Shown: piece after piece, positions 1-12,986 of the stretch
Numbering within the stretch: position 1 is the first letter of the stretch
How the letters are laid out: the number at the start of each line of letters is the position of its first letter
NCBI GenBank assembly: GCA_963966185.1
Contig: CAWZYM010000305.1
Location: 200,001 to 264,000, forward strand
Source: Rhabditoides inermis
Lineage: Eukaryota > Nematoda > Chromadorea > Rhabditida > Rhabditidae
Direction of reading: 5' to 3'
DNA length: 64,000 nt
Program-made: the position numbers and the translations under genes
The notes under the pieces: generated by a model
What the model was told of the DNA's origin: nothing
Databases searched by the model: none
Seen by the model: the letters and a program-made list of their open reading frames with translations, nothing else

Positions 1-2728
1 TGAATCTGCCTCACAGATTGCATCCCCTTAGAGAAGCTGACAAACAACACAACACAACAAACAAATATACAGCAGCCCACGAGATTCGGGAGGGCGGCAG
101 AGGAAGGAACTACAGGCCGGGTGAAATCAGAAAAGGCCGACTGCAATAGAATAGAGGACAGCCACACTAGGGACCGCAACGTGAGGTGTAGAATTTGTGT
201 CGAAATCATGTAACATTTTCTGACTGGACGCGTTACTTGCTCTAATTAGCGTAGAACGATTCGCCCTTCCGCGCTGATTCCAACGGTATTCGATTTATGG
301 GAAAACGTGCCCCGTAAAGTATTGAAAATCGATAAAGAGTGATATGATGACGTCATATTTCTTTGATCTAGCCGCCATTGCCCAAAATGAGTAATTAAAC
401 ATGGTGTCATAAGAGACGTAATTCATCGAGAACTGATTGATTATAATCAAACAAAGCGTAGTGCTACTATTAGAAACGATTATATTCATAATTTAACTAT
501 TAATGACGTCATCAGTTCTTTGATCTAGCCGCCCTCTGTCGCACTTTCCCTGTGTGAGCGAGCGCTCGGGTGCGCGCGCGCCGCGCGGAATTAGAGCGCA
601 ATGTGAACGATGAACCCTATGAACATTATATATTTTCGAAATCAGCTTCAAACGATCTACATTATTATACAAACTGCTATACCACATCCAAACTTCTGAA
701 ATTCTCATTGTGGTCCCTACAGCCACACCATCCATTCGAATGAAAGTGTGAAAGTCGCACGAATGTTGTTCGGTTGTGTCCCCCTTTATGCGTATGTTTA
801 GCTCATTCACGCGTTTCGTAATGACATTCTAGAACTAGAAAATGAATAGGTAATGTTTTGAGTAAGGGGAAACAGGTCGGACAATCAGCGATAATGCCCG
901 TGTTTCCTTTCGACCATTTCTCGAAATGGGATATATGGTAATAAATTATGTGTGTGAGGGAAATGGTTTGATTTAAGACAGTCTATTCACAACTTGCGTC
1001 ACTGGCAGGAAAACCACGCATTGTTCGATTGCAGTCATCACGCACCTACAATCGTGCAAATGCAACGTTGTATTGATGTATTTGTATTTATCGGCAAAAT
1101 ATAGAAACAGCAAATACGTATTCTCTGCACGATTGGAGACAAAAAAGAGAATTAAACATGGGTGGTGTTATGAGGATATGAGGGGAGGACAGCTAGTTCC
1201 GCGGCGAAACTCACATGCGATGCACTTTCCGCCACCTCTACCAAGCACCTTCAGCCACTATCCCTCCCACCCACTCTCTCCGCCCTCCCTCTCCCTCCCT
1301 CTCCCTCCCTTTCCCCCCTCTCGCCCCTTCTAATATGACGACTACCCGTAAACGAGTCTAATAACCATGTATCGTAGACTAGAAACGCTGAAGACTGAAG
1401 CAGGAAAAAACGTAAATACTCGCGTAGAGCAACATTGGAAATGATCGCGCTAGGGTCCGGCTTCATTTCTCATATTCACTTGTTCCCATCATCTCACATG
1501 CATCTGCACTATACACTACCGACAACATATGTGACAGATGAGACATTAGCATGGAGAACGACGAGAAAAAAAAAAACAGAACAGAAAAAAGAGGTGCTAT
1601 TTCCTGTTTACTGCGTGGAGAAATCGAAAAGCGAGACAAACATGCGAAACAGTGAAACAACAAGCGCAATTTAGCCTCAGGTCACAACCTACTGCTCCTT
1701 CTTCCTTTTTCTACTCCTTCTCCTCCTACGCCTCCTCCGCATTCCAGTTTATACTCGCTCCCTCTCTAAGCTCATCTTTTCCGTTTACTACTGTAATCAT
1801 ATTGGACTTTCCAAAACTTTCTTCAAATACTGAGAACTGAATGAGAGAAGGACTCATTTGAACTATGTTTTGGCAGAGGCACGCTTTCTCTCACTCACAC
1901 TCACTCTCCCCTCATTTCTTTCACTGTTCTCCCGAACAATTCAATTCAACAATTCAATTCAACATTTATCCGGTATCGCATTATGTGATCATAACTCAAA
2001 ACATCAATCATTCACAGAGTAGCGCCGGGAAGCAAAATTCTTCCATCTTGTCGCATCAGCGTCCGCGGCCACACTCTTCCATTCCTCCTCGAGGGTCCTC
2101 CTATTGGTCTGGATCGTCTTCTTGAATTCGTCGCTCCACTGTAGATGGGGGCGACCGGCCTTGCCTTTCCTTGGCGGGTTCCAATCGATCACGCGTCGCG
2201 TCCATCGGTCGTCGTTGCAAGTCATGATGTGGCGGGCGAACCTCCACTTCCTTGATCTCGCCTCGCACAGCACGTCTCGTAATCCCGTCAGTCGTCGTAT
2301 ATCCTTGCACGGCACTTTGTCCAGCAGAGTCAGCCCGAGCATCTTTCGTTCCATTCGTCTCCCGAACACAATTATTATTCATCGAAATGGAGTGGATGCC
2401 TTTGGAAAGTACAAATAGAGCCCGTGTGTGAATTGGGAATTAGCTCTCCCAGTTGTACCGACAATCAAGGAGGAGAGAGGAAACAAGAGGGAGGGAGGGC
2501 TTTGAAAAGTCCGCGGCCGGCGTGGCTATTCTATTTCAGGTGCAAGGGTGGGCTGGTGGGTCGAAAGAAACAAAGTCACACGAGAACACGCCGCATCCAA
2601 GAGTTTTAGAAAAATTGGCTCCGCTTGGAATTCTGGAATTTCATGCAATTTCCGAGGTGGCGGGCATCAAATTTAGGCAGGCTCGGCACGGTGGCGCTTT
2701 TTGATCTCTTCTCTCTCCCTCTCTTCCT

Positions 2729-2765
<37 letters not shown>

Positions 2766-4445
2766 TCTCCCTCTCTCACTTCCTATCTTTCTTCTTTCTC
2801 CGGCCACATTCGAGCCCCGATTTCTTTCGATGTAATTATGAGGGATTATTCGATTTTTGACGAGGCTGACAGAAGACGGGAAAATGAAAGCGCGAAAAAA
2901 ACGAGACGATGCAGAGAGAATATAAGACTAAGACGAGAATAGAACCATAATAAGCATAGGTATGGAGTATGGATGATTGTCGAATAAGAGAGACGCGCAC
3001 ATCAAAGCATTACTGTAATAACCCTCATATTACGGCGTTATGAGTTTGAATTCCACTTTCCACATTTTGGAGAGAGCACTTATAGATAGACCCGTTATAG
3101 AAAAATGGGAATGAAAGGTGTTCTCTGTGAAAGAGAGAGAGAGAGAGGGAGATTTGAATGGAGAGAATCTAATGGATAATCTGAGTTTAGAAACACTTTA
3201 ATATAGACGCCCAGAATGGAATGTGGTTGTGGCGAGAGAGAAAATGTTTTCGTGTTGTGTGTGAAATGTATTGTGTGGTGGAATCGAGCGTAGAAATAGA
3301 ATTGCAAACCTAAATTTGGATGGGCGACTAAAGCGAACAGAATTCCGAATCGTGAGGAAGGGGTTGGCTATCGAATCGACTCCACATGCGCCACGAATCA
3401 CGTTAGATGTTACTCCAATCGTGTCACTTGGAGGACTCGTCAACGACGACACTACCAAAAAAGGAATGAGGAGAGAAGATGTCACATGCTTCTATTTGCA
3501 GATGGACTTGCAGCTGATGGCTGATCTGACGTCATTTCTGGCAACACCGCCAAAAATAGAGTGCACGTGTCCCCTCTCTCTTTTCCCTCCTTAACAACGC
3601 ATGATACCTCTTCTACGTCAAAGAAACACCACCTACCACTTCTCTTTTGCGTGAACGTGTACAATTCTGAAATATTACATTCACATTATCATATCCTCAG
3701 CCGTCTCATAAACAAAGAAAAGCGTCACAACGAGTCGAACCAAATTTACTGTACAACATGTACAATTCTGTCAAAGAAAACGTCACAATAAGTCAAACTA
3801 AATTTACGGTTAATGAAATATGATACACGTGGTGTGAAAAAGAAAGAAAATGAAATCAGCACGCGTGTGGACTACAAGAAAACAGCTGAGGATATGTGAA
3901 TGTAATTAGAGAACGAATAACATTAGATCATTAGAATACATGGTCCGCCCCAGCTGTTTTCTAACACATAATTACATCCAAAAAGCACATGACTACGGTA
4001 GTCCATTCAACAATTTATTCAAATATACAATCATACAAAAAAATAAGAACATTCACAAAACAAGATCGAAGACTAAATAAAAGTGAGTGTGAGTGATAAA
4101 AAGACGGAAACTATGAGAGCACCGAATGGCACACAGAAGAGGGCAATGGGGATATCCTATATTCATTATCTATCTCCCCAATCCCAAAATACATGCGACA
4201 GACACGATACCGTAATCTCAGAATATTCGATTTGTACAAATAATGCATGCATTACCCCGTTCTCTCATCCACCGTAGTACCTCGTAGAACCGCGTGTGAC
4301 AGACAAAACACAAAAACACACCACATAATTTGATATGCTCTTCGGTGCCGCGTACCCAAACATGCTCGAGGCGAGCGTGTGGGAACGAGGTCCGAGGCGC
4401 CTGGCGGGGGACCTGCGGGCACCGACTCGGGGTCCGGCGGGGCTC
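1..4445. other. Gene-poor stretch with repeats
   Basis: No open frame here looks like a conserved protein except the LINE fragment at 2004-2369. The stretch holds CT-rich low-complexity DNA (1255-1330 and 2709-2777), two copies of a block containing the palindrome TGACGTCA followed by a shared 18-base segment (about 346-375 and 503-538), and an imperfect direct duplication near 3719-3815. The sequence between 4077 and 4445 would be downstream flank or 3' UTR of the minus-strand Rabin8 gene. Confidence 0.55.
2004..2369 (-). mobile_element. LINE reverse-transcriptase C-terminal fragment
   Basis: A 121-codon open frame reads as the extreme C-terminus of a non-LTR retrotransposon ORF2. It has the segment RKWRFARHIM, then RWTRRVIDWNP, then a basic GRPHLQW motif. 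In many RTE/CR1-like elements the corresponding tail reads like W.GH..R...RW...V..W.P...R..GRP..RW.D. No upstream reverse transcriptase core is present, so this is a 5'-truncated dead copy. A second, different LINE remnant (endonuclease part) lies in the ILKAP-type gene intron at about 52016-52735; I cannot tell whether the two belong to one family. Confidence 0.75.
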
Positions 4446-6303
4446 CTAGTGGAAGCCCTGGTTGGGCCGACTCGCCGTCGATTTGGGTACGAATCCGAGT
4501 CCGAGACGCGCGAGGGACATGTTCTTGCGGAGTGCGATCACATCAAAGTACGAGTCCTGAAAACGAACAAATAAGAAAACGTTATAAGAAAATTACTACA
4601 TTTATGAAACTATTGATTTGGAAATTTGTCGAAACATAACTCATGTTTACAAACAACAAGATTTTATATACTTTCAAACAAAAACCGCTCACCTTGACTC
4701 CAGTCTTGACAATTCCCAGTCGGAGATAGCGAATGTAGGTAAAGTAGTCGCACACTGCGGCCAACTGAAATCAATAAATACACAATCAATCAATAAATAA
4801 TACACAATCAATAAATCAATAATCGTACCCGATTTCTGGCGAGCAGGCTGATCTGCATCCACTCTCCTCCGTCGACCCTCACTCGATACGGACAGAAGCG
4901 GGGGACACCACACAGAGCACACTGTCTGCAACACAACCATCCACACTCCCCCCCCCTCTCTCTCTTCCTCTCTTTCTTGTATACAACTCAAAACCTACTC
5001 ACTTGACTTCCGGTTTCTCCTCGCTGACAGGCTCCAATTCGAGAGAGTTCTGGCGAATCGCCGACAGGATTCGGGAGGAGAGCTCAAATCATGAAATTAA
5101 AAAAAAGAAATACATCCATCCCTCTCTATAGTATACTATTTGGAAAATTCTCACCTCCCGATTCTCGAAGTTCATGCACGTCTCCACATCCTCCCTCTCG
5201 ATCCTCGCGAGAAAGGGGGCGGGGTCAGCGGGGGCGGAGCCATCCGAGGGCACGTCAGCGACTGCGTGACCCGCCTCTCGCCACGAGACAAACTCGCGGT
5301 AGTACAGAGGGTCAATCTGAAACCAAAACAATTATATTTCGAACTTTTACATCATTCAATTAATGATTATTTACATTGAAGACAAAAAAAACACTGGATA
5401 CAGTATCTGTGAGTAGAGTAAGCACTCACCTCCTCCACCTCGTCTTGCCTTCTTTGCTCCTCCTCCACTCCTCCTCCTCCTCCTCCTGCTCCACTGGTGG
5501 AAGGAAGGGAGTGTGCCTTCTTGCCAGCAGGGAAAGACGAAGACGGAGACAGCTGACTGGGAGCCTTCTTCCCGCCTGGAAATGCGATCATCACAACACT
5601 GTCCATTAGAGTACAGATAGGGTGCATTCCCAGATGAGTCACTTGGAAACTCTCTTCGATTGTGCCGAAGGGAGTCTCGAAGTGACTAAGTGAATCGTCC
5701 CCCATACATTTGTGTCGACAATCACGAGCATTCCATCGACCACATCACAATCCGACACCACCCAACACACTGCTACCGTACACCTCTACTCTATCGACAG
5801 TACACAACGCATGTGAGCTCACCCAGAAGAGAAAGCATCACGCCTGCAATAGAGGGAAACCGTACAGAACAGACAGCAATGACACGGCAACCAAGTGTCT
5901 AGTCTACAGATCTTTCGAAATTGACAGCGAACAAAAGAAACTGGCAGCCAGATGAAAGAACTACATCGAAAGACGGGCTAACAACAAAAGTGTGAACATG
6001 TACTGACTCGAGTTGAAGAACTTGCTGACTCCGCCGCTCTTCTGTGTGTTTGCGTGGTGGTTGGCGCCTGCTCCGGGGGTCTTCACCAATACCTTCAGGG
6101 CAGACACCTCCGCACACAACACGTCCACCTGAACAACAATACATGATATGTGTTTCTTTAATAGAATGGATAATACCACTTGAAAATCTAAATAAGCTGA
6201 ACACTGACCTTGAGTCTGCTCTCGTCCAGCAGTTTCTCGGCCTTCTCCCGCCTCTCCTCAGCCACGTTTACCATCTTGTACGCCTCCTGAAAGAACAAAG
6301 TTC

Positions 6304-6371
<68 letters not shown>

Positions 6372-9058
6372 CTCACCTGGAACAGCTTCTCGGTCAGCTC
6401 CTGCACCTCCTCGTCGACGCTCGACTGCAGCCGTGCGAGCTTCGAGCACCGCGCGTCTCTCTCCGCCAGAAGGGCGCGCGCGTCACGCAGCTCCTCCTGC
6501 ACATCATACCAATCGTAATGCGACAATTTCGAACACCATGAACGTCCTTTACATATTCAATCGAACAATCGATACATTCATAAAATGAAAACATGTGATC
6601 AACAGGAACAAAAAAGTACACTCACCTCCAGTCTTCTGACCACATCGTCCCTTTCTCCCATGGAGACCATCGAGTCGGCAGAGTGGGATCCGGTCGGAGA
6701 TGAACAACTACAAACATCAATCGATATCAATCAATACACACATGACTACAGAAGACGCTTCTAACAGAACAACTACATCAAAAGTAGATAATATGATAGA
6801 TATTCTAATGAAAAATATGTGAATTTGATTGCAATAGTCACCATTAAAATGTTACAAACTGTTGATAGCAACCAGTGCATTCTGAAGAACGTGGCATTTC
6901 AGTGGGATAATCTGATAGTGATGAAATCTCGTCTACACATCCCCTCCCTCCTTCTCACCTTCCGACTCCGCTCTCCTCCCCTCCCTCCTCCCTGTCGCTC
7001 TGCATTCCAAGAGACACCGAATGACACAGCGACGACGACAGAGAAGACGTCGACACCGCCGACGACTGAAACAGATAGAATAGACGAGTGTAACGGAAAC
7101 GGAAAATAGAAGCGCATCTCACGCAATCGAACACTTGGACACTACTACTGCCGATGTGAATACTCGAGTGAGAGCAGCGCTAGTCTAAATGAGTTCCCTC
7201 CTCCCTCCCTTCCTCTCTCTTGTGCTCATCTAGAATTCACTGATTCACTCACTCTCTCCGCACTGAAGCCTAATTGTGGTCGAAAGGGGCATCTCCAAAA
7301 CAGAGCACTCACTCTTTTTTCTTCCCTCCATCTCTCCCACTCTCTCCCTTGCTTTGAAATTGCGGGAATGGAGCCATATGGTCAGGCTGGGAAGCTGACG
7401 CACCGGCCGCCAATGGATTCCCCCAATAAGCCAGCAGGCATCCGGCTCATTAGTGATTCCGGAATGATTTCTCTCTTTCTCTCTCCCAATATGCCAAATC
7501 AATGCACACATAATCAATAGAGATACAGAGCGATTGCGGATGGCAGAAAGAAACAAAAGATCCACCCAGCCGCCTGTCCGGCTGGCAATTTGCAATGAAT
7601 ATCACATACATGCCACTCTCTCTCCCCGCTTCATTCCGGGCTGTCAGGCACACAGATCGATGAAACATAAACAATCAACTTATGACAACCAAAAAATGTT
7701 ACACTATCAACGAGAGAGAATGAACAGATCAGACACCAAGGATGCCATGAAAGGAAAGGGCGATGGCGACGCGTCAATTCCTCATTCCTTAATACGAGCA
7801 ACGACACATGGCCCATCTACGCACGCGCTCACACAACGCCCGAGCCACATTCAATTCAATTACTGGCGAGAGGCGAGAGCTCCCCCCCCCCCTCCGCACG
7901 CTCCAGGGACAGAACCAATACACACGGACAGACGCCATATTCGGATACAAGAAAGATGCCATAAACATGGTGTGTACGAGTGGCCAAAGCCCTTGGGAAA
8001 TAACCATAAAAACTAGGGAGGAGCTTACTCGTAAGTAACAAAACAGACAGTAGCGGGGTCGGCGGGGGATGAAAGGCCGCCGCGATATATAACACCCTAT
8101 TACACCCATATCAACACACAATCCAGTCATAATCCAAAGGCCAGTGGCAACAGAAAGGATCAATTGATCCTCCATTGAGGACAGACCAGACGGCAGACGA
8201 TCGATATATCTATTGATTGCCAGTAAAACACGAGACTACAAAAATCGGCTACACACCCATACACGCAATAGCCAAAGGGAGATGCGCGAATCTCCCACCC
8301 ATCATCGTTCAACGCATTATCGAGCGAGAGACGAGACGGGAGAGCAAGGCTAGGTCAGACACGCAGAGCGGATCAAGAAATCTGAATATCGTCGGTGCTG
8401 GCGAATTGAATAGAGAAAGTGAGTGGTGCAAGGGGTGAGATAGGAGGGGAGCGGAGAGACGGCGAGGGACGCAGAGAGTGGTCAGATCGATTCCTTCTTC
8501 GCACAAGATGAGACGATGAGATGCGGCCGCATCCATCAAAAGACATGCCACAATCACTCGCCTCCCCCCTCTCCCTCTCCGTTCCTCTGTTTCAGTATTC
8601 CGCACACGCCTTTCCCTCTCCTCTCACGCTATGAATAATCGAGTATGCAAGTCGCAAGGATCAGGAGAAAGAGAATCTCATCACTCCATCAGTGACGTCA
8701 TCTGATATCACAGTGAAATCTCGCGTTTCAGGCTTTGGGATATTGTGAAGCGGGCGGGGATGCATCTCGCAGAAATCGGAAGGAGAGGAAGAAGGGCAGA
8801 GAATATCGAGAGAGAGAGAGAGAGAGAGAGATGAGATGAAAGAAAGATAGGATGCAGGCGAGAAATCTACCCAACCCAAAATGATCCTCTCAAATTGCAT
8901 GTCAAACAGTCAGGAACAAAGAATACTCGAAGACCATCTCTGCACACATGGTCGGCATTTCATATAGAAAAAATGAGAGAGAAACTGGGAGACATTTCGA
9001 AATCGTGAAAAGAAGGAGAAGCGGCATGTCACATGAATGGAACAGGACAAGGATGAGT

Positions 9059-9094
<36 letters not shown>

Positions 9095-10616
9095 ACTCGC
9101 GGAAGAAGCAGTGTCGTGGTGCGTTCGAAATGTTTTCTCCGGGAAATATTTCACTGCTGTGGAGGGAGAGATGGAAGACACGAGGCCGAAGGAGCGACGC
9201 AGACAAATAGCCCTCTCTTTCTCTCAAAGAAGACACAGAACGCGCCAATAACACGTAGCAGAGGAGAAGTGAAGGAGCAGTGGAGAAGTGGAGCAGAGGA
9301 GAAGTGGAGCAGAGGAGAAGTGGAGCAGTGGAGCAGTCACTCACCGCCAAGCTGAGATATGGACGTCAACCTGGGTGGACCGCCGAATTCATCCGATATT
9401 CATGGGAAGAATGCGAGGGAAAAAGAGTGGGTGGGCAGAAACACGTGGGAGAGAAATCACCGCTGTTAAAATTTCTCCCCACTCTCTACCTATTTTCTCT
9501 ATTCATCAAACAAGCAACCACGAAAAATGGGAAGCTCACGTCAGTGAAAGCAAGAAAAGAAAGAATAAAGGCGCCTAAACAAAGCCGTTGAGAGACTAGA
9601 AGGCGACAGACCGAAACGGAGCCCTCTCTCCTCCTCTCCTTCCCCTCCTTCCTGCCAGAGTGGTTGAGATTAGCGTTTCCGATACATCTCCAGTGCCGAG
9701 AGAGCGTGTCCAGTGAGGAGAGCGCAGAGGCATACTCGTAAACACATGCAGACAGAAAGGGAGGAGAAGAAGAAGAATTGAAGAATTCCAAATTCCGGGC
9801 AATCAACAGAGAGAAAAGGACAGCGAGGAAAATGGAATTCGCACTGGCAAAACCCGAAAGAGGAAGAGAAACGAGAAAACCCGGCGATACGAGACGAAAA
9901 GAGACCGGCAAAAACTAAACAAAACGGGTCATAGGAGGAAGAAGAGAAAACATAACAGAAGAGGGCTACTCACTCATGCAAAGCAAGAGTGGGGCAATGA
10001 ACGGAGGACGAAGCAGAAGGGAGGAGGGAGCAGGAAAGGACAACAAAACCAACTACCCCGCAAAACGGAGTGCACGCAAGAATAGCGCAATGCAGAAAAG
10101 AAAAAAAATTCTCTTATTCTTCATAGAAAGGAAATGTGCAGAAGGGAGAATAGAAGAACCAAAAAAATGTCTCTCCCAGAAAGATCACGACTATTATCTG
10201 CACATACACACACAATCGAGGGTTTTAGAACCGCCCGAAGGAGGGGTGAGACCAAGCAGGGTTCGAATCTCTTTCTCTCTCTCTCTCTCTCTCTCATCAA
10301 TGAGTCACTGACAAAAGGAACACACTACACAACGCGAGAAAGTGATCGGTCGCCTCGATATCGAATATCATCACATAACATAACACGGACACAATTCACA
10401 ATATCTCGCTGGCTAGCCTCTTTCTCTCACTTTCTCGAATTGCGATGTAGATTCACGCACGAAATGCACCGGATAGGATAGCAGTTGTCGCGGCGAGCCG
10501 TCATCAATCTCACTCTCACACAGACAAGGAACCAATAACATTTGATAAAGTTAACTTTTAACAGAACTCACATCACTCAGAGTGCGCACGATAATCATCT
10601 TCTCCAGTTTATCCAT
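4446..10616 (-). CDS. Rabin8/GRAB-type Rab guanine nucleotide exchange factor
   Basis: Twelve exons join in frame to about 406 residues: 10572-10616, 6959-7065, 6626-6707, 6377-6496, 6209-6286, 6008-6128, 5430-5575, 5155-5316, 5003-5082, 4829-4925, 4693-4764 and 4446-4556. The family (Sec2 in yeast, RAB3IP/RAB3IL1 in mammals) activates Rab8/Rab11-class GTPases in vesicle transport and ciliogenesis. The Sec2 coiled coil spans the exons ending in LTEKLFQ, EAYKMVNVAEERR and VDVLCAEVSALK. A Gly/Ser-rich linker follows, then the conserved C-terminal half with PFLARIEREDVETCMNF, CALCG, VCDYFTYIRYLR and a final RKNMSLARLGL. The first exon encodes MDKLEKMI after an acceptor, so upstream noncoding or coding exons may exist. 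The first intron (7066-10571) is unusually long for this region. Confidence 0.92.
6301..6371. repeat. (TCTG)n then (TC)n microsatellite in Rabin8 intron
   Basis: About thirteen copies of a TCTG tetramer pass directly into a CT dinucleotide run. The array fills most of the short intron between exons 6377-6496 and 6209-6286, stopping just before the donor. On the coding strand it reads as GACA repeats. Confidence 0.95.
7066..10571 (-). other. 3.5 kb first intron of Rabin8 gene, purine/pyrimidine-rich
   Basis: No conserved coding potential is visible on either strand. The intron contains several GA/CT arrays (for example 8809-8831, 9061-9093 and 10271-10294), a GAGCAGTGGAGAAG-like minisatellite around 9265-9340, and long GA-biased stretches. 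It is about fifty times longer than the other introns of this gene. It could hide regulatory sequence or an alternative promoter, but nothing specific can be named. Confidence 0.6.
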
Positions 10617-11522
10617 TGTCCGTTCACCGAATAGCGACGCCTGCAACACAAATCAATCACATCAACCATGATCACACGACTAATCAGTCTATCAGACGAC
10701 CTCACTATCATAAGCACATGATAAGGAGCTCGCGTGCGGTCAACAAATGAGAGGAGCTCGGTTCAAGTCGGCGGAGCGTTCAAGTGAGCTCGTAGCAGTC
10801 TCGAACTCTCACCTCCTCTCTCCTTTCTCACTCCCGAATCACTCACTCCCGTGTGTCTGTCTCCCCCGCCTGGACCGGTCCATGCAACGAGGGAGTGAGT
10901 GGGTGGAGGAGAGTGAGAGGGGAAGAGGGGTGAGAGAGCGGGAGGGAGGGGGAGGGGAACCAGTCCGCGTGGTCGCCGCGTGAGCTGATCCGAGGCCGAG
11001 CAGAGCCGGTTGTCCCCCTCACACTGCCACGGGGCACGCAGGTTCAACAACTCATTTCGAACACACACAGAGCCTCGCCTACATACCCGCAAACTAGGCA
11101 GCTGCAGAGATGACAGCGAGAACATTCCTGAAAGCGAGGGTGAACCGGAAAACAAATAAAAACAACAAACAATCCAGGTATATCCACAGTGCTCTTAACA
11201 CATTTCCATCAAACAAGACGCAAAATGATTTAAAGTTTATTAGTAATACATAGACAGCATACATATCACCTATATAAACAATCAGGCACTCTCAACTACT
11301 CTATTACCGGTAATATGTACACAGCGTGCAACAACACAACAAGTAAACACTGCTAGCTAACAAAATACTCTCTACGCAAGCAAATGGATACGAAAATAAG
11401 AAACACTGTGGTGATGCATGGATAGCTATGTAGCTATGTTGACAGGAATCAGTAAGAGAGTTCATGATATATACTATAACCTCATCTATATCACCTACAG
11501 TATACCATACAATCAGTACTTC
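10617..11522. other. Intergenic/upstream region of Rabin8 gene
   Basis: A splice-like exon on the minus strand (about 11096-11134, flanked by CAG and GTATGT) could be an upstream exon of the Rabin8 gene, but its frame does not join cleanly to the exon at 10572. The rest is AG/CT-rich or AT-rich sequence without a supported gene. Positions 11230-11522 are probably the 3' flank of the PTPMT1-like gene. Confidence 0.45.
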
Positions 11523-12643
11523 TTACTTGGAGCTGGATGAGGAGGATCCGGTCTGCTTGTCGAGATACCTCTGATACTCGTTCGCCGTCCGCCAGTGCGC
11601 GTTGCGGAGAATCACCTGAAACGTGAAGTAAAGTGTTATATATAATCAAAAGAACATTCAACATGGTTCAACAACAACATGTAACCACAACTCTGTAACC
11701 AAAACACGTGATTTCACTGCGCAGTAATTACATTATACGACACAACTAACCTGGTGGCGCTGGTCCTTGAGGTACTCGAATGCGACGTTGGGCAGCCAGT
11801 TGCGCTTCTTCATCAGGTAGCAGGTCGCCACAGTGGCCGAGCGAGTGCGACCCGCCTGCATATTGAGCAATTACTCACTATGTTCGATCAATCAAACTAG
11901 ATCAATCAATCCCTCCCTACCTTGCAGTGGACGTAGACGCTCTTTCCCTCCTTCTGCACTTCCTCGATGAATCCGACAGCGTTGACGATCTCCGTGCGCC
12001 CGGTGCTGCCGGTGAAGTCGGCCATCGGGATGGCGTGGAACCTAAACAGTACTTGGAAAACAACTGCACCACAGATTGAATTAAACACATACAAAGACTT
12101 ACTTGACGCCGCGCTCGGTCCAGTCCGCCTCGCGCATCGCAGAGTACGCCGCCTGTAAACGAAAGTTTCGAATCTATACCCTATCAATGAAGTATCTACT
12201 TGAAGAATATAATGGTACACTATAAAACATCAAAAATGAAACAATATTGATGAATGAGGTGTGCTTACCTTCAACTCGTACTCCTCGGTGCAGCAGACTA
12301 CACCGCCCACGTTCTCCTCCTGAAACGTGGATCGATATACATTATACACAACATTGATAAATATTCAATATCATGTCGAAAGAAAAGTATTTTACCGTAC
12401 CTTGACGAGCTGGTCGGCCATCGACTTGAATGGCATCGCGCCGAGCACGAGACCATCGTCCACGCGGTTGTACCTTTAGATTATAACTGGTAAGAATCTG
12501 CATGAATAGTATTTTACACTATATAGACAATAACGAATGTAAACAAGTGCACAACAAACACACCAGGTCCACTTCTGTGGCTGCACGTAGTTGCGGGCGA
12601 GGTTGTAGGCGAGCGATGGGTAGAAGGCAAGAGACTGCAGCAT
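11523..12643 (-). CDS. PTPMT1-type mitochondrial dual-specificity phosphatase
   Basis: Seven exons (12564-12643, 12401-12473, 12269-12319, 12103-12152, 11921-12041, 11751-11855, 11523-11615) sum to 573 nt, giving 190 residues with all phases closing. The active-site loop HCKAGRTRSAT carries the CX5R signature of protein tyrosine/dual-specificity phosphatases, split by an intron after HCK. PTPMT1 enzymes dephosphorylate phosphatidylglycerophosphate in the inner mitochondrial membrane on the way to cardiolipin. Other matching segments are a GVVCCTEEYE block (human GVITMNEEYE) and a general acid candidate in the PMADFTG loop. The Ser-rich C-terminus (GSSSSSSK) is family-atypical. The N-terminus MLQSLAFYPSLAYNLARNY is plausibly the membrane/mitochondrial targeting part. 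Confidence 0.93.
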
Positions 12644-12986
12644 GCTGGAAACTAGTCGAATGCAATATACATAAATAATATTTGCATCAAAACACGAAAA
12701 TGTTGTATGTCAAAATTGAGAGAGAGAGGAGGTGAGCCAACTCAAAGAACCATCAATTGGGAATTTTCGGAAACAGACAGACAAGAAGGAATTTACTTTT
12801 TAGCCGGCGATAGCTTGAAAAGACGTTGAAAAATTAACGAAAAAAACTCGCGGAAACCATTTATCAATATTTGATGAAACAACAAATAACAAACTGAAGA
12901 ACGCTTGAAGCTATTCACAGTGCAACACGCGAGCCTCAAAGGCTCTGAAAAACAAATCAAACTCAACAATGTATAACAACATGGGT

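Noticed and set aside
3271..3594. 107-codon plus-strand frame
   Set aside because: No recognisable motif and no splice or neighbour context supports it.
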